NCBI GenBank assembly: GCA_023264215.1
Contig: JALQSY010000103.1
Coordinates: 1-6,157, forward strand
Length of the DNA: 6,157 nucleotides
Direction of reading: 5' to 3'
DNA from: Candidatus Nanopelagicales bacterium
GTDB lineage: Bacteria > Actinomycetota > Actinomycetes > S36-B12
In this document: positions 6,099 through 6,157 of the stretch, in pieces
Numbering within the stretch: position 1 is the first letter of the stretch
Layout of the letters: every line of letters starts with the position of its first letter
Notes under the pieces: model-generated
Told to the model about the DNA's origin: nothing
The model's database searches: none
The model's input: the letters and a program-made list of their open reading frames with translations, nothing else
Made by a program: the position numbers and the translations under genes

Positions 6099-6157
6099 TC
6101 ACAGGCTCCCGATCACGTCGGTGATGGTGGTGCTGAGTTCCTCGGAGGTGAAGGGCA
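6099..6157 (-). CDS. korA: 2-oxoacid:ferredoxin oxidoreductase subunit alpha, C-terminal tail (rest outside window)
   Basis: Only the last 19 complete codons before TGA (6099-6101) are in the window, translating to PFTSEELSTTITDVIGSL and stop, preceded by a codon cut at the edge. A short PFT-x-EE helix ending near the C-terminus is what actinobacterial KorA proteins show, and the four-base gap to korB is the usual korA-korB arrangement. KorA carries the gamma/alpha domains that bind CoA and complete the active site with KorB. The call rests on position as much as on sequence, since the fragment is too short to prove alone. The operon promoter should lie to the right of this window. Confidence 0.8.
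   Translation of the reverse strand, partial: PFTSEELSTTITDVIGSL

Noticed and set aside
1..6157. tRNA, rRNA, CRISPR, prophage or defence genes
   Set aside because: No tRNA-like cloverleaf, regularly spaced repeats or phage/defence motifs were seen on either strand; all long coding stretches are assigned to metabolic, transport or regulatory genes.

Overview
This window is a high-GC (about two thirds or more G+C by eye), gene-dense piece of bacterial chromosome. Its gene content and order point to an aerobic or facultative actinobacterium that uses menaquinone. It holds the end of a complex I (nuo) operon followed by a long-chain polyprenyl diphosphate synthase, an LCAD/IVD-type acyl-CoA dehydrogenase, a GAF-LuxR regulator, a RarD/EamA permease and a korAB 2-oxoacid:ferredoxin oxidoreductase. 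Genus cannot be told from this sequence.

Layout, left to right. Positions 2-790 (+) are the C-terminal half of NuoN, cut by the window edge. Seven bases later comes an all-trans polyprenyl diphosphate synthase (798-1796, +), probably the last gene of the nuo transcript and the source of the menaquinone side chain. Positions 1797-1863 form one long hairpin, AT-rich for this genome, between convergent genes. An acyl-CoA dehydrogenase (1869-3059, -) follows. A 196-bp divergent intergenic region (3060-3255) holds a strong inverted repeat and paired CTATAG boxes. A GAF-LuxR regulator (3256-4110, +) is transcribed away from the dehydrogenase and is the natural candidate for its regulator. The regulator and the RarD-family permease (4107-5039, -) converge and share one CTAG as both stop codons. 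The permease follows korB (5036-6094, -) and the tail of korA (6099-6157, -) in an apparent korA-korB-rarD operon, and its most plausible start is a CTG overlapping the korB stop.

The theme is respiratory and central carbon metabolism. Complex I passes NADH electrons to menaquinone, the prenyl synthase supplies the quinone tail, KorAB oxidises 2-oxoglutarate (or a related 2-oxoacid) with ferredoxin, and the dehydrogenase feeds fatty-acyl or branched-chain acyl oxidation. I see no mobile-element protein, tRNA, rRNA, CRISPR array or defence module. The unusual signals are non-coding or at gene boundaries: the 1797-1863 hairpin, the structured divergent region, the CTG start and the shared CTAG stops. 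I do not see an undescribed multi-gene system here.
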